A stretch of DNA of 8,436 bases, from the NCBI GenBank assembly GCA_036787815.1, contig DAIQOP010000170.1, positions 1-8,436 on the forward strand. The letters run 5' to 3'. The DNA comes from DATBAK01 sp036787815 (GTDB taxonomy: Bacteria; Actinomycetota; Acidimicrobiia; IMCC26256; PALSA-610). The notes below the pieces were generated by a model. The model worked only from the letters and a program-made list of their open reading frames with translations. It made no database searches and was not told the origin of the DNA. Position 1 is the first letter of the stretch, and every line of letters starts with the position of its first letter. Below, piece by piece: positions 6,876 to 8,436 of the stretch. Both the position numbers and the translations under genes were made by a program.

Positions 6876-8417
6876 ATGACCGACGACGGCCGATCCGATC
6901 CCTCCCGATCCGATCGCTTGTGGCGCGCCGATCCCCTCTCGGTGCTCGACGCCACCGTCGCCGGCCTCGGCGGTGAGCGCCGCGAGGGCCAACGTGCGCT
7001 GGCGACCGCGGTGACCGACGCGATGCGCGCCGGGCACCACCTCGTCGCCGAGGCCCCGACCGGCTCGGGCAAGAGCCTCGCCTACCTCGCACCCGCGGTG
7101 GCCTCCGGTCTCCGGGTCGTCGTCGCGACCTCGACGATCGCGCTCCAGGGCCAACTCATGACGAAGGACCTGCCCGCGATCGCACGGCACGGCACGGTGC
7201 GGTTCACGTTCGCGTTGCTGAAGGGCCGCTCGAACTACCTGTGCCGTGCGAAGTTGCGCGCGGCCGCAGAGCCCGACGCGCTCTTCGAGCGGCCCGTGGC
7301 CGCCGCGTTCTCGAAGCACATGGAGCACTTCACCGAGCTCGCCCGGTCGTCGGAGATCGGCGACCGCGCGTCGCTCACGGAACCGATCGCCGACTCGTCG
7401 TGGGCCGCGGTGAGCTGCACGAGCTTGGAGTGCCCGGGCCGGACCAACTGCGCCGACGGCACCGAGTGCTTCGCGGAGCTCGCCCGCGGTCGCGCGCACG
7501 ACGTCTCGATCCTCGTCGTCAACCACGCGCTCTACTGCATGCATCTCGCGGCGGGCGGCAACGTGCTCCCCGACCACGACCTGGTGATCATCGACGAAGC
7601 CCACGCGTTCGCCGAGAACGCGACCAACGCGTTCGGCGCGGACCTCGCGCCCGAATCGCTCGGCCGGCTGGCCGGCATGCTCGGGAAGGCCGGCGCCGAC
7701 GCGCCCGCGCTCACGGCACTCACCGATTCCGCCGCTGCCCTCGCGAAGCTCGTGGCCGATCGGGCCGGGCGCATCGACATGGGCCGGGATGATCAGCTCG
7801 CGGGCGCGCTGCACGCCACGGCCGAACGGCTGGCGACCGCGAACGCGAAGCTGGCGCGCGCCGACAACGAAGACGCGAAACGCACCGCCGTCCTCAGCAC
7901 CGCGCGCCTCGCCGTGCTCCGGCGCCTCGCCGCGCCGGGCGACGACGATGTGGTGTGGGTCGAGCGGGTGCGCAACACCGATCGGGTCTGCATCGCGCCG
8001 GTCGGGGTGGGCGACATGCTCGGCGCGGTGTTACTGGAGCAGCGCCCGGTCGTCGCCGTGTCCGCGACCCTCGGTGGGCACCCCCCGTTCGCGGAGTTCG
8101 CGAGCGCGATGGGGTTCCGGCCGACGGCCGCACCCGGTACGTGGGGCGATCGCGACGACGAAGACGGCGGCGGATCCGAGACCGGGCGAGTTGTCCCGGC
8201 GGGCTGCATCGCCGCCACCAGGAACAGCATCGCGACAGGTCCACCCAGCGCGATGCGACGACCGAGCTCCATGGAGCTCCTCCTCCGGCGGGGATGGGTT
8301 GGAGGCGGGAGGAGGCGGGGCTTGGAGCGGGTCGGGCGGTCGGCATGGCGAGGCGGCCAGTGTCGCTGCGGCCGTGTATTCACCACTTATCCCGGATCCA
8401 CCGACCGCCTGGCGTGA
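6876..8417 (+). CDS. DinG/XPD-family Fe-S ATP-dependent DNA helicase, C-terminally truncated
   Basis: The helicase part runs from Met1 to about residue 438 of this 513-residue frame. Visible motifs: Q-motif-like REGQRALA (36-43), Walker A EAPTGSGKSLAY (59-70, Lys66), motif Ia VVVATSTIALQGQL, the Fe-S cluster cysteines C123 and C181-X4-C186-X5-C192 (same C-X4-C-X5-C spacing as E. coli DinG), VNHALYC (215-221), Walker B IIDEAH (238-243) and SATLGGHPPF (396-405). Such helicases unwind 5'-overhang DNA, D-loops or R-loops in repair. From about residue 439 (nucleotide 8190) the sequence stops resembling the family, and the second RecA domain with motifs IV-VI is absent, so about 200-250 residues are missing. 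None of the three plus frames restores it, which rules out a simple frameshift. The remaining 75 codons run over a minus-strand gene start. The product would not be a working helicase. The start is the first ATG in frame and lacks a ribosome site. Confidence 0.85.
   Translation: MTDDGRSDPSRSDRLWRADPLSVLDATVAGLGGERREGQRALATAVTDAMRAGHHLVAEAPTGSGKSLAYLAPAVASGLRVVVATSTIALQGQLMTKDLPAIARHGTVRFTFALLKGRSNYLCRAKLRAAAEPDALFERPVAAAFSKHMEHFTELARSSEIGDRASLTEPIADSSWAAVSCTSLECPGRTNCADGTECFAELARGRAHDVSILVVNHALYCMHLAAGGNVLPDHDLVIIDEAHAFAENATNAFGADLAPESLGRLAGMLGKAGADAPALTALTDSAAALAKLVADRAGRIDMGRDDQLAGALHATAERLATANAKLARADNEDAKRTAVLSTARLAVLRRLAAPGDDDVVWVERVRNTDRVCIAPVGVGDMLGAVLLEQRPVVAVSATLGGHPPFAEFASAMGFRPTAAPGTWGDRDDEDGGGSETGRVVPAGCIAATRNSIATGPPSAMRRPSSMELLLRRGWVGGGRRRGLERVGRSAWRGGQCRCGRVFTTYPGSTDRLA
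8190..8272 (-). CDS. Possible N-terminal fragment of an exported protein, cut at the junction near 8190
   Basis: On the minus strand an ATG at 8272 follows an excellent ribosome site (GGAGGAGGAG, about 4 bases upstream). It reads MELGRRIALGGPVAMLFLVAAMQPAG, a credible signal peptide or membrane anchor with a basic start and hydrophobic core. Past about 8190 the same frame merely reads antisense through the helicase coding region, so the authentic protein seems to stop at the junction. No family is recognisable from 27 residues. It could be spurious, but the ribosome site and hydrophobic core together argue for a real start. Confidence 0.35.
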
Positions 8418-8436
8418 TTCACGATCCGGGACAGAC
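8273..8436. other. Window-end segment, apparently non-coding leader
   Basis: Beyond the minus-strand start, the DNA is first very purine-rich on the plus strand (about 8287-8335, repeated GGAGG/GGCGG), then less biased. It resembles an upstream leader of the minus-strand gene. The truncated helicase frame formally runs through it to the TGA at 8415-8417. No other gene is visible. Confidence 0.3.
8390..8431. repeat. 9-bp inverted repeat with 24-base spacer at the window end
   Basis: TCCCGGATC (8390-8398) and GATCCGGGA (8423-8431) are exact reverse complements. They could form a hairpin with a 24-base loop or be two half-sites of a binding site upstream of the minus-strand reading frame. Confidence 0.35.

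Noticed and set aside
6890..6915. Two copies of CCGATCCGATC spaced 15 bases apart at the helicase start
   Set aside because: They encode a short RSDPS-RSD repeat in the variable N-terminus. Only two copies, with no sign of a wider array or regulatory role.
5355..7814. An 819-codon open frame on the minus strand covering the glycosidase and running on upstream
   Set aside because: The part beyond 6602 crosses the AT-richer intergenic region and reads antisense through the helicase gene, whose motifs are unmistakable. The ribosome site and signal peptide fix the real start at 6602.
8187..8417. Frameshift as the cause of the helicase C-terminal loss
   Set aside because: None of the three plus frames after 8190 gives helicase-like residues such as the expected motif IV-VI region.

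Overview
The window is GC-rich DNA, densely coding on both strands, with GC-ended codons and little intergenic space. This fits a high-GC actinobacterium. The gene mix (AidB-type acyl-CoA dehydrogenase, ACAD10/11-type phosphotransferase, a CrtC/DUF7064-like lipocalin protein, an ECF sigma factor with a membrane partner, a DinG/XPD-type helicase) would suit an uncultured Acidimicrobiia-like or mycobacterium-like soil or freshwater lineage; that placement is inference. I see no tRNA, rRNA, CRISPR array, transposase or phage gene.

Layout. (1) Positions 2-799, minus: a protein with an RDHSWGVR motif, cut by the left edge. It is divergent from (2) a phosphotransferase at 906-1958, plus. Between them a 16-bp perfect palindrome sits inside a candidate promoter for the minus gene. 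(3) Positions 2041-3670, plus: an ECF sigma factor and an overlapping single-pass membrane protein with a C-terminal DUF4232-like domain, a probable sigma/regulator pair. (4) Positions 3672-5321, minus: an AidB-like acyl-CoA dehydrogenase interrupted by one in-frame TAG. It meets the plus-strand pair tail to tail with one base between the stop codons, and a 20-bp perfect palindrome lies just inside its 3' end. (5) Positions 5355-6602, minus: an exported TIM-barrel glycosidase-like protein, 33 bases upstream of the dehydrogenase and possibly co-transcribed with it. (6) Positions 6603-6875: an AT-richer divergent intergenic region. (7) From 6876, plus: the N-terminal two thirds of a Fe-S DinG/XPD-type helicase. 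Its similarity stops abruptly near 8190, where sequence reading as the start of an unrelated minus-strand exported protein begins.

How the genes relate. The lipocalin-like protein, phosphotransferase and acyl-CoA dehydrogenase are families that often occur near each other in actinobacterial lipid or CoA-ester catabolism loci, so a shared role is plausible but unproven. The sigma/anti-sigma-like pair looks like a self-contained envelope-sensing module. I found no convincing new multi-gene system. The items most worth a second look are the TAG in the dehydrogenase, the glycosidase with Ser where the acid/base Glu should be, the operator-like palindrome at 834-849, and the broken helicase junction near 8190.
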